Shown here in pieces: positions 23,290 through 34,140 of a DNA stretch of 64,000 nt (position 1 is the first letter of the stretch; every line of letters starts with the position of its first letter). The DNA is from Edaphochlamys debaryana. Taxonomy: Eukaryota > Chlorophyta > Chlorophyceae > Chlamydomonadales. The stretch covers positions 1,240,001-1,304,000 of the forward strand of contig JAEHOE010000018.1 of assembly GCA_016858145.1 (NCBI GenBank). The letters run 5' to 3'. Made by a program: the position numbers and the translations under genes. Below the pieces are notes generated by a model that had not been told where the DNA came from, did no database searches, and was given only the letters and a program-made list of their open reading frames with translations.

Positions 23290-26049
23290 GGTGATGCCGC
23301 CGCTGCTCCCACGGACGCTTGGCATGGGGCGCCCGAGCGTGGGGCAGCTAGCGGTTGACATGCGGGGAGTCGCCGGTGAGGCGTTCGGCTGCAGGGCCCG
23401 CCTCTGGTTGGGGCTCGCACGTGCAGCTAGGGTTCTCCCGGAGAATGCGATATGGCGAATCGTGGATGCGGCGCCCGGGCTGGCAGCCAATAACATCCAG
23501 AGGGAGAAATGCGCCAGCGGGCGATGTGCACTGCTGCCTACTATGGGGAAACGGTGCATGTGAAGGGGCTCGGATATGGGTGATCGGCTTCGGTTGTTTC
23601 TGTGCTGATGGCAAGAGCTGGGCGGACGTTGAGGAATTTACCTATGACCGGTCCGCCCACTCTTGGACTGCGAAGTTGGAGTCTGGGTTTCTACCCTCTT
23701 TTGCGGCGTGACGTCCGCTGGCAGAGTGAAGGGGAGGGGAGGGCAAGGGGCTGCGCGCGATTTCCTGTCGGCGCGGGAAGCCCAGAAACGCAACGCTGGT
23801 TCCACGGACACGCTGCAATAGTAGCATATGAAACTTGCTGTGTACGTACTGGCAGCGATAATGATTCCGTTCTCGGGCAAGATATCGTTTATGCCACGGC
23901 GCTGCGGCGCGAAATAACGTGGCATGGCTGTGAGGTTGAAGGGAACAAAGCTGAAGAGATGCGGGCTGTGTGATGCGCAATGTGTGTTCGTCCAACCAAG
24001 GGTGCGTTACCCCTTTGTCTCATTGTCTCACCCTTTCTGCCGTGAGCTGTTCCGCTTCTGTTGCTACTGTCGACGAGCGCTGGCTTTACTGCTGTGTCGC
24101 CGACTACGTTTGTGTTGCAGCTGGTCGATCAGGGCTTCGATGTGTGGGCTGATCCTTCAGCAACCACGTTCTGCCGGTCATCAGTCATGAGGCATGCCAG
24201 GACCAGCGTTCTAATGTGTCTATTCGGCGGGCAGGCCAACGGGGATGATGTTATGCGCCTGGCCTATCTCTCGACCAACCTACTGTCATGGCGTTCTGCG
24301 CCTCCTACTTGATTGGGACCGACTTGACCTTCTTGCAGTTTGTGTGGGTCTACTGGTATCGACGCCTGCACTTGTTTGTCGCGAGGGCTTGGCACCAGGC
24401 AGTCACGAAGCCTGGGGAATAAGCCGGAGCCTGGGCTTTGCGCGCCGGGGCGTGGGCTTGGGAGGGCGAGCGTGCCCCATGACCGGGCGCTGATCGGAGG
24501 CGGGGTACTGTGCATTGGTGCCTGTGTGGGAGGTACGGCAGGGGATTGCAGGAGCCGCACGTGGGTTTGCGTAAGCGGGTTTGCGGGGATGCTGGGTGAG
24601 TTAAAGGGGCGCGTTTGGGTTAACCATGTGGCATGAGTCATCGTCGGGCCGTGCAGGGGAGCCGTGCAGGGGGGCCGTGCAGAGGAACCGTTCAGCAGGG
24701 GGGCCGTGCAGGGGGGGCTGGAAGTTCATGGGGGTGGGCTTGCACCCAGGAGGGATGAACAGTGCATGGAGCAGGTGGGCGAGGTCATTGGCTGGGGAGG
24801 GGCACAGCACAAGGGCGCATGGTTGCTAATGCGGGTGGCGGGTCGTGGGCCGCCGGTAGGCACTTGCGTAAATCGTAAGTTAGGGTCCTTTGGAGGGACA
24901 TCTCTTGGGTGGCTGGCGGACGGGCGGGCGTGGCGTGTACTGCTTTACTGCTGCGGCATCTTACCGGTTCTTGTCTTTCGCATGTGGGCAGGGGCCTCAT
25001 GCGGAAGGGTCCTGCGGCTGGACGTGTGCTGCAGGGGCCGGGGGCTTATGTGAGTGGGGCGGGGATGGAATGGGATTTGAAATGTCGCTCGATATTGGGC
25101 CGGCACCCTTGCAGGCCCTACGGGATGCTGCCGGGCTCACGCTGATCGGGCGTTGCGAAGCCTTGGCGCGGCTGACATTGCCAACAATTTGATGCACGTG
25201 GAATCGGGAGTTGGCCGTCGTGTTGGACATAGGGGGGCATGGGAGGGGCCTACGCGCTGCAGGTTCCCGATCACAAGCAGGTGGTTGGGGTACATGATGT
25301 AAGCACCCATTTAACAGCCCACGCCCATCACGTGCCACTCTCGTGCATGCCCTGCGCTCACAGCCTTGGGGTCGCTTGCCGATAGTCAGGTTCTGCCGAT
25401 GCCCTGGCCCCAGTCTGCCAGCCACCACAACCTCCACATGAACAGAATGCCACAGTTCTCTCCAGAATCAACAATGAGTGAGCTGCCTGTGATCACACGC
25501 CCTGGTCGAGCAGCAGTCAATCTGTGCCCGCGCATGCCTCCAAAACGCCCTCCTCCGCCGCAACTTCAACACAGAAGCCAAGGGCCTGTTCAGGTCTTCC
25601 GCCCAGCACCAACAGGAACAAGCACGTTGACTCACAGCAGCCCACAAAAATCCAAAGCTCCTCTGGTCCCACAGCGAGTCCGCGACCCCGCTTTTCCGCC
25701 TTCCGAGTTGACTCTCGGGCTGCAGTGCCCCACGCAATGCACCGTAACCCCCTCCCGCCTTGGCACGGACATGCCCAGACGTTCACTGGACACACCCACC
25801 CACGTGCCCTGCATGCAGAGCGAACCCTCGGCGTCCACGACGACCCGCCCGTCAGGTCTACGCCCTTGGCGGTGCTTGCTGATGTGCATTTGCAACTCGC
25901 TCCCAAGCACGCCCTGACCACTCTTTTTGTGATACTCCCGCCCGTGTGCCCCAGCTGAGACTGCTTCAGCCGCCTCTACCCAGCTGTAGCGATCCCGCGG
26001 TAGGCCCAGGCTCGCGCACACGTTTCCATGTACCTACCCGGTTCCCAGC
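23290..26049. other. Intergenic region, no gene recognised
   Basis: About 2.8 kb holding the 3' UTR of the ammonium transporter at its left and the 3' flank of the F-box/LRR-like pseudogene at its right. Open frames of 90-180 codons occur on both strands (for example 25366-25917 on the plus strand) but lack splice support, known motifs or typical composition. A small GC-rich tandem repeat lies at 24650-24722. Confidence 0.45.
24650..24722. repeat. Short tandem repeat of about 13 bp (GCCGTGCAGGGGG)
   Basis: Four to five imperfect copies of GCCGTGCAGGGG in a row, in an otherwise non-coding stretch. Confidence 0.7.
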
Positions 26050-28458
26050 TTAAACTCCGAATACCTCCTCTGCTGGCAGCTCAAAGAAACCCTCCTCCTC
26101 CTCCTCCTCCCCGAGCATCGGGTTTCCCAGCCCGGCCTGAAACGGCAGCAGCCCGCCCAAGAACGGCAGCAGCTGACCGAGGCCCACTTGGGGCACCAGT
26201 AGTCCCAGCACGGCCCCCACCTCCATGGGTCCCGCGGCTCCGATGTTGTCCAGGTCCAGAAGCGCGCCGAGCTCCACGGAATAAGACCGCGGGAGACTTT
26301 AGTAGCCGCGCGAGACTGTAGTAGCGCGTGTCGAGAAGGTTCCGCAGCTCCCCCAGGCTCCCCAGCAGCCACTGCAGCCTCTCCATGTCCCCAGCGCCAC
26401 CGCCGGGGCCGCCCTCCTCCACTCCGTCGCACGCGGCCTGGAGCGCCTGCGGGGGCACAAGGGGGCGGTGTGAGTGGGATGTGGGCCGCCTTGCAGCAGA
26501 CATGAGTATGCACAGGGGTTTGAGCTCTGCTGGGTGCTCTAGCCCTGAGGACTCTGCGCGGGCCACGCACTGACAGCCAGTGAAACAACCCGCCAGTGCT
26601 CTGCGACACTCACGGAGCGGGGCGCCTACCATCTAGGCCCCCTGCTAGCCCCCTCTCTGTAGGCTCACCTGGGAAATGGCCTCGTACAGCGGCACCGCCA
26701 CCGGGAGCGCCTCGCAGGAGGGCCCGCGCGCCGCCGCCCCCACTCGGTCCCGCACCGCCGCGGAGCTGCAGCGCACCACCGTCGCACGGACCGGGCCCAG
26801 GTACTGCACGGCCTCGAGTGGGGCCGCACCCGGCTGCATGCCGGCATGGGCAAGCTGCCCTCCGTCAGGTGCGTCGTCATCCTCCCTGGCCAACTGCTTT
26901 ACCCAGTGGTCAAAATGATCAGGGGAGTCAGCGAAGGCCGCGACGGCAGCGCCGCGCAGTAGGAGCTCGCACGCGCCGATGTCGCCGCCGACGCGAGGGA
27001 GAGCGGCGCTGCCCGATGCCCCCGAGGCAGCAGCTAGGGCTCCCTGCTGAGCTGCCTGCCCCTCGATCACCGACCAGGGGCCACTCGGAACCATCCGCCG
27101 CAGAGCCCGCCGGGCCAGAACCGAGTAGGGCAGGGGCGGCGCCGCCAGGCCGCCCCGGCCTGCACCGCCGCCACCAGCAGCGCCGCTAGCGCTGCTGCCA
27201 GCGCCGCCAGCGCCGCCGCCAGCAGGGCCGCAGCGGAGCTTCACCGACACACGGTCATTGCCCTTGTTGTCATTGTACCCCTCCTGTGACCACCGCACCG
27301 CTTGCGGAACGGCAAACCGCCCATACACCCGCCAGCCGCACCACGTCGCAGCGGGCGAGCAGGTCATCGACCTTGGGGCCGGCGCCCGGCCCCGCCCCCT
27401 CGGGTTCCTCCTCGCTTAGCTCGAAAACGCAGAAGTCCAGGTCGAGGAGGGGCAGCCTGGGCCCCAGCGCCCGGCTGGGCATGACCGCCTGCTCCAGAAA
27501 GGCCGTGACCACTCACAGGTCGCACCTCTCCGCCGTCGGCCTCAGGCCCTGCAGCTTGCCGCCCTCCAGCTTGTAAGTCGCTGCGGAGGACCGTGCGGAC
27601 GGTGACGGTACGCAGGGCGGACGGCAGGGAGTCGAGAAACCACAATGTCGAGTCTGGGGAAAAGAGGACAGGCTGGACCAGATCCAGATGTTGGAGACAT
27701 GTCATGGCCGGGACCAGCTTGAGCAATGTCTCCGTGGCGCTCGTAAACAAAATTACTAACCCGGACAAGTGCAGCGGAGTCGTCTCCGCCGTGTCCGACC
27801 TTCAGGACCGTCAGTCGCGACGCGAGGCTGGGGCTGATGCAGAGGAGCCACGCCCAGTCCTGAACGTGCAGCGATGTTAGCTGGGGCGGAAGGGACAGGG
27901 GAGAGCCGCTCCCGTGGGAGAGCCGCTCCCCCTCCTGCTGGTCTGCATGCACCGCCGTCATGACCGCCTGCTCGTTCATTGCGTACGTGTAAGAAGGGGC
28001 CGACTGCCCGTGGATGGCGAGGGCCTCGAGGCCCAGCAGCCTGCCCAGGAGGGCCAGCAGCGCTGCGCCCGGGATGCGCTCCGACATGTAGGCCTCGCCC
28101 CGGACCACACACAGCTCTCGGATGCGCTGGGCAGCTTCCGGAGAGGCCGCCGCGAAGGGCGTCGCGAGCTGTATGGGATCTAGGCCTCGGCATGCAGCGT
28201 GACCTTGGTGCACCGGGGCCAGCGGTTCAGCCAGTGCTTGCTCGGATCGTAGAGCGCAGCCGGCGGGCCCGCCAGAACCAGCTCCAAGCGCAGGCGCAGC
28301 TCGGTGACCTCGCCATCCACGAAGGCCCGAAACGACCGCGACACCAGGCGAGCGGCAGCCAGCCCAGAGCGATCCGTACTGTTGAGCTCGCGCCAGAGAG
28401 TCGCGTGAGCACTGGCCGCGAGGCAGCCACTAGTCAGGAGGTCGTTGATGCTGCACAT
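26050..28458 (-). pseudogene. F-box-like / leucine-rich-repeat-like gene, degraded copy 1
   Basis: Homologous along its whole length to the gene at 30151-32694 (start MCSINDLLTSGCLAAS in both). It reads from ATG 28458-28456. Lesions: a one-base loss near 28180 (CCTCGG against CCCGCGG in copy 2) ends the first frame after VTLHAEA; a second frame change near 27750 and a third near 27590 separate blocks that still align; an in-frame TGA lies at about 27510 just after the block matching ERCDL; 72 nt are missing after KVDDLL; a further deletion and frame change lie near 27320. The C-terminal exon (DGVEEGGPGGGAGDMERLQ) is kept, but its last 70 residues are reshuffled. With this many breaks it cannot make the full protein. 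Confidence 0.85.
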
Positions 28459-28760
28459 CCTCTTGCGGTATGCGCTTTGTTGCGGGATGTGGCAGTGGCA
28501 TGTATGTATGTATGGGGTTGCGCTTGGGAAAGTCGAGCACGCGAACTAGGCCTGGAGTCTGGGAGCTCGGTCAGCACGCAGGCCCAGATCCTCCAATGCG
28601 GGCCCAGGCCTGCCCAGGTTCGCCCAGGTCTACCCGCACGCCGGTGGTGCCCATGGCGCCGTGCCCCTGCTCTACAACGCTCCAGCGGGTTTTGACAGGG
28701 GGTCGTATGGCCACCCCTGCTGTGCGCCCTTCTCCTGAGATGGCCTTCCCCTTACCCTGG
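28459..28760 (-). repeat. Duplicated 5' flank of F-box/LRR-like copy 1
   Basis: The sequence upstream of the pseudogene start matches 32695-32990 upstream of copy 2, including the GTATGTATGGGGTTGCGCTT run and the GGCCCAGGCCTGCCCAGG stretch. The duplication therefore took the promoter region with it, in direct orientation, about 4.2 kb apart. Confidence 0.8.
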
Positions 28761-30150
28761 CACTGCTGACAGCTCCCACCTACTAGGAGCGCCCAGTACT
28801 GGCCCCGCCACGCCCCGCCGTCTTCTCCCTCGTCCCAGGGCCTTGTCTCAGAACCGGCTAGTGTGGGACTTCGCGCTGCTCCCTCCCACGGCGCTGCTCC
28901 GTGGTTCTCCCCAAGAGCTCTTGCCCCGGCTTGGCATGGCTGAGCCAGCATCGAGTACTGAGCGTCGGCTCAGGGAAGCTTGGGTCCCGAGAGGTAAGCC
29001 CCTGCAGGCCTCTGCCATCCGTGGCATGACCTCGTCAACAAGCTGTGCACGAGCTGAGGGCATGCCAGTTGTGTGATGTGTGTTGCACTAAGGCGGGCCC
29101 AAAAGCTCAGGCTCAGGAAGGAAGGAAGCAAGGGCGGCGAAGAGTTTAATACAGGCGGGGGCCCATCTGAGCAGCAACCCAAGGAAGAAGGCCTGGCCCA
29201 CTCACACCGGCACTCAGCCCCATGGCCCATAATCCCAGTCCGAGCGCTCAACAGCCCGACCCGTCCATCTACAGCACTGACACCAGCCCGGGCGTCCCCA
29301 CAGTGCCTCGGTCCATGCGCCCACGTGCCCCACGGTCCTCCTAAGCGAGGCTGGGCCCTCTCCGCACGTATGAGGCCCGCCTGGCGCCTGAATAGATAAC
29401 GTAACGGCCCCGCTCATCGTCCTGTCCGCGGCTGCATCTCACGAGGCCAGGCATGGCAAAGCCTGCAGCCGCACTTGCTGTAGAAGTGAAGGCCCACGCA
29501 GCACCCCCCTCAGCCTCCTTCCCCCGGCCCCGAAATGGGTACGGCGCCGGCCAGAGGGGACCTGAAAAGCCGTAACCGTGTGACCCGGCCCCAGACCCCC
29601 AATACACCAACGTCCCAGCGCCCCAGCAGCAGCGCTCACGCATGCAGTTCAGCAGCGGCCTCCCACCGTACAACCGACTGCCGGAACGTTGAAGCAAGCT
29701 GTTAGGGCCTCAAGTTAGAGCCCCAAGTTAGGGGCCCAAGTAAACGACAACAGTACTTCCCAGATGGGGACTCGCCGAAGCAAGCTTCGCAACTAACGCA
29801 CACCCCTAGCTTTGTCAGAGCAATGGGAGCATCCATCGCGCCCGGCCTATCAGGACGAGTCTTGCATGCATCCTGTGTCTGGAAGACGCAGCTACGCCCT
29901 GGTCATGCACTGACTTCCGTACTGGCAGCACCATACGTCTAGCAGGCCCAAGCAGCGGGCCCGCCGTTACCATACCACATTTCGCCAGGCTTCCCAAGCC
30001 CCGATCTTTTTGGGTGAATGCGTCACTCAAAAGCGCCAGGGCAACAAAACGAGCCGACGGGGGCTTGGTCATGGATGTAGCAATCCCACAGGCTCAGGCT
30101 TGGCAGGCTCCGCCCTTCCCACTGCCAGCAGACGCACATGTTCGCATTAG
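28761..30150. other. Intergenic spacer between the two F-box/LRR-like copies
   Basis: About 1.4 kb with no supported exon. It contains a short AAGTTAG(A/G)GCCC repeat near 29700-29745. Its right end should include the 3' UTR of copy 2. Confidence 0.4.
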
Positions 30151-32694
30151 TTACCAGCCCTCCGGCATAATAAGCCCATCCAAGCCCTCGCCCGCCGCCA
30201 ACGGCAGGTGTCCCAGCCCGGCCCCCAGCGCCCCCAACGGCAGCAGCTCGCCGAAGCCCTCCTCACCATCATCATCATCAAGCATCACGTGTCCCGGCCC
30301 GGCCTCCACCTCCATCGGGCCCACGGCCTCGAGCTGAGCCAGGCCAAAAAGCCATTCGAACCCCGAGCCGAAACGCCGGAGGCTGTCAAAGCGGGCTTCG
30401 CGCAGGTTCCGCAGCTCCCCCAGGCTCCCCAGCAGCCACTGCAGCCTCTCCATGTCCCCAGCGCCACCGCCGGGGCCGCCCTCCTCCACTCCGTCGCACG
30501 CGGCCTGGAGCGCCTGCGGGGGCACAGGGGGGGCAGTGTGAATGGGATGTGGGCCGCCTTGCAAGCAGACATCAGTAATTCAGTATGCACAGGGGTTTGA
30601 GCTCTGCTGGGTGCTCTAGCCCTGAGGACTCTGCGCGGGCCACGCACTGACAAGCAGTAGCGTCAGCCAGTGAAACAACCCGCCGGGCTCTGCGACACTC
30701 ACGGAGCGGGGCGCCTACTATCTAGGCCCCCTGCTAGCCCCCTCTCTGCAGGCTCACCTGGGAAATGGCCTCGTACAGCGGCACCGCCACCGGGAGCGCC
30801 TCGCATGAGGGCCCCCTTGCAGCCGCCGCCACTCGGTCCCTCATGGCCGCGGAGCTGCAGCGCACCACCGCCGCACGGACCGGGCCCAGGTACTGCACGG
30901 CCTCGAGTGGGTCCTCGCGAGGCCGTATCCCGTACGGCGGCAGCTGCCCGCCGGCAGCTGCTTCAGCCTCCCTGGCCAGACTCTGCACCCATGAGGTGAG
31001 ATCGGCGAAGGAGGAGGAGCGCGATGAGACGGCAGCGCCGCGCAGTAGGAGCTCGCACGCGCCGATGTCGCCGCCGACGCCACCACCACCACCAGTGAGA
31101 GCGGCGCTGCCCGATGCCCCCGAGGCAGCAGCTGGGGCTCCCTGCTGAGCTGCCTGCCCCTCGACCACCGACCAGGGGCCACTCGGAACCATCCGCCGCA
31201 GAGCCCGCCGGGCCAGAACGGAAAAGGGCAGGGGCGGCGCCGCCAGGCCGCCCCGGCCTCCACCGCCGCCGCCAGCAGCGCCTCCAGGGCCGCCAGGGCC
31301 GCCGCCAGCAGGGCCGTCAGCGCCGCCAGGGCCGCCGCCAGCAGGGCCGTGGCGGAGCATTACCGACAGCCCGTCGCCGTCGTTACGAAACTCTTCCTGT
31401 GACCACCGCACCGCTTGCGGAACGGCAATCCGCCGCGCCAGCGCCAACGCGCGATCAAGCGCGCCGCGAGCAGTCTCCACTGCCCTCAGCCGCACGGCGT
31501 CGCAGCGCGCAAGCAGTCCTCGGTGTTTACAATGAAGGACCCCCCTGGGGTCACAGCGCTGAACGCTGGGGCCAAGCGACCAAGCAGGTCATCGACCTTG
31601 GGGCCGGCGCCCGGCCCGGCCCCCTCGGGATCCTCCTCGCTTAGCTCGTAAGCGCAGAAGTCCAGGTCGAGGTGTGGCAGCCGGGGCCCCAGGGCCCGGC
31701 TGAGCATGACCGCCTGCTCTAGAAACGCCGTGACCACACACAGGTCGCACCTCTCCGCCGTCAGCCTCAGGCCCTGCAGCTTGCCGCCCTCCAGGTTGTA
31801 TGTTGCCGCGGCGGACCCGAACGGCTCGCCGTAGACAGTTCCGCGGGCGATGACACGTCGCACGGTTGGCGGCAGGGAGTCTAGCAGCTGCAGCGTTGAG
31901 TCTCGGCAAAAGAGGACCGGATGGGCCAGATCCAGATGTTGTAGACGTGCCATGGCGGGGACGGCCTTGAGCATCGCCGCCCTTAAGCTCATTACTTCCT
32001 CAACAGAGTGCGCCGGTAACTGTAAGGCATCCCCGCTGTCTCCGAGCTTGAGGACCGTCAGTCGCGACGCGAGGCTGGGGCTGATGCACGGGAACCACCC
32101 CCAGTCCTGGAATTGCAGCGATGTCAGCTGGGGCGGAAGGGACAGGGCGTGGGAGAGCCGCTCCCCCTCCTGCTGGTCTGCATGCACCGCCGTCATGACC
32201 GCCTGCTCGTTCATTGCGTACGTGTAAGAAGGGGCCGACTGCCCGTGGATGGCGAGGGCCTCGAGGCCCAGCAGCCTGCCCATGAGGGCCAGCAGCACTG
32301 CGCCCGGGATGCGCTCCGACATGTAGGCCTCGCCCCGGACCACACACAGCTCTCGGATGCGCTGGGCAGCTTCCGGAGAGGCCGCCGCGAAGGGCGTCGC
32401 GAGCTGCATGGGATCTAGGCCCGCGGCATGCAGCGTGACCTTGGTGCACCGGGGCCAGCGGTTCAGCCAATGCTTGATGGGATCGTAGAGCGCAGCCGGC
32501 GGGCCCGCCAGAACCAGCTCCAAGCGCTGGCGCAGCTCGGTGACCTCGCCATCCACGAAGGCCCTGAAGGACCGCGACACCAGGCGAGCGGCGACCAGCC
32601 CAGAGCGTCCCATACTGTTGAGCTCACGCCAGAGAGTCGCGTGAGCACTGGCCGCGAGGCAGCCGCTAGTCAGGAGGTCGTTGATGCTGCACAT
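30151..32694 (-). CDS. F-box-like / leucine-rich-repeat-like protein, copy 2 (one frame break)
   Basis: From ATG 32694-32692 the frame is open for about 390 codons. The first 60 residues (LVSRSFRAFVDGEVTELR) resemble an F-box-like start; LRR-like lines follow (LTSLQFQDW, LTVLKL, LQHLDLAHP, LQGLRL). At about 31519-31581 the frame must change: either one base has been lost in GAGGAC(C)TGCTT, after which the protein continues LLARCDAVRL, or a 62-nt intron (31580-31519) is removed. The second frame runs to the donor at 30758, is followed by an intron, and the last exon is 30513-30151 (121 codons, acidic C-terminus, stop TGA/TAG class at 30151). Its function is unknown; such families are lineage-specific in volvocine algae. 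It may be the parent of copy 1 or a recent pseudogene. Confidence 0.65.
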
Positions 32695-32990
32695 CCTCTT
32701 GCTGTATGCGCGTTGTTGAGGGATGTGGCAGTGGCATATGTATGTATGGGGTTGCGCTTGGGAGAGTCTATCGCGAAGTAGGCCTGGAGTCTGGGAGCTC
32801 GGTCAGCACGCAGGCCCAGATCCTCCAATGCGGGCCCAGGCCTGCCCAGGTTCGCCCAGGTCTACCCGCGCGCCGGTGGCGCCCACGGCGCAGGGGCCTC
32901 CTCTACAACGCTCCGGCGTGTTTCATTGGGGGTCGTATGGCCGCCTCTGTGCGCCCTTCTCCGGAGATGGCCTTCCCCTTCCTGTGGCTA
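32695..32990 (-). repeat. Duplicated 5' flank of F-box/LRR-like copy 2
   Basis: Counterpart of 28459-28760; probable promoter and 5' UTR of copy 2. Confidence 0.8.
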
Positions 32991-34140
32991 CCCTGGGACT
33001 GCCGCGGTATGACCGGTATCCATATCCCATGGCCCGAACCGGGGTTGAGCCTCCTCCAAATCGCTTTGCCAGATTTCACAAGGGGGCGTATGGCCACCCT
33101 GTTGTAGCCCGCCATGGCCTGGCCTTGATGTCCCTCACGGGCTCACACGGCTTACACGGGCTCAGAACCCTGGGGGATGATGCCCATGTTCCTCGAAGTA
33201 CCTCGCTCACCCCGGAGCAGCTTACACTGGGCGGCTGTAGAGGCAGACACCAGGCAGTGCGGGGGACCGGCTGCACCCCAGGGGCCAGGGGCCAGGCTCA
33301 GTGCAACAGGTGCACGCCAAGTGCTAACAGCTCCCACACCCGCCTCGGCTCTTCCTCCTCTCAACTCTGCTACCTGTGCAGCCGCCCCACTCCATTGCTC
33401 TCTCACGACAAGGCCAGGGCCCCACGCAACACAAGCGCCGCTGGGAGCTGTGGCTATCGGAGAGCCCGGCGGCCCAGTGCCCCCACTCCATCTGTGCGTC
33501 ACGCATGATACGGTATCCGCATTCACAAGCCACAGACCTACTGTACACTGGACACACCGACATCATCATGCTCACGATTGGCCTGCAGCCTCGCTCACGA
33601 TCTCTCCAAGTCACGTGCTACCATGACACAATAACATGAACTCTGCATAAGACTTGAGACAGTGTTGCTCGCGAGCATGGGTGGGGGCCATGCGAAGACG
33701 CTCCAAGCAAAACCCATCGACCAGCAAGCAGGCTCTGCATGCACGACACTACGAATGACGGCCAACTGCTGGGCCCTCCCAACGGCACCTCAGTCTCTCT
33801 CAGAATAGGACAAGCCATGATCAATGCAAGCGCCTCTCACCCGCTCCTGCTCCCACACTAGCTCACGAGGGACCAGCTCCTGCAACAACTCTCACCCCTC
33901 CTCGCTACAAAGCCAGCAGCTCGACAGCCTGCCCCACTCCCACGGTCATCCCACAGCTCGCCGGCCTCCCCGCCTCCCTCCATCCCGGGCAGGAAGCGCT
34001 CAACGCCCCCTCTCTCTCTCCCCCTTCTCCCCCGCTGTGCCATGTCTCCTCCCTCCTCCCTCCCTCCTCCCACCAGCTGCACACCTCCCACACCACCACA
34101 CCTCCTACACCTCCGCAACCCTTCCCTCCCTTCCCCCCCT
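32991..34140. other. Intergenic region, 3' flank of the patatin-like gene
   Basis: No exon could be supported. The right part should be the 3' UTR of the minus-strand patatin-like gene. The left part includes unrelated sequence with scattered short open frames. Confidence 0.4.

Noticed and set aside
25366..25958. 183- and 144-codon plus-strand frames
   Set aside because: Overlapping frames without motifs, splice borders or typical codon use; likely non-coding.
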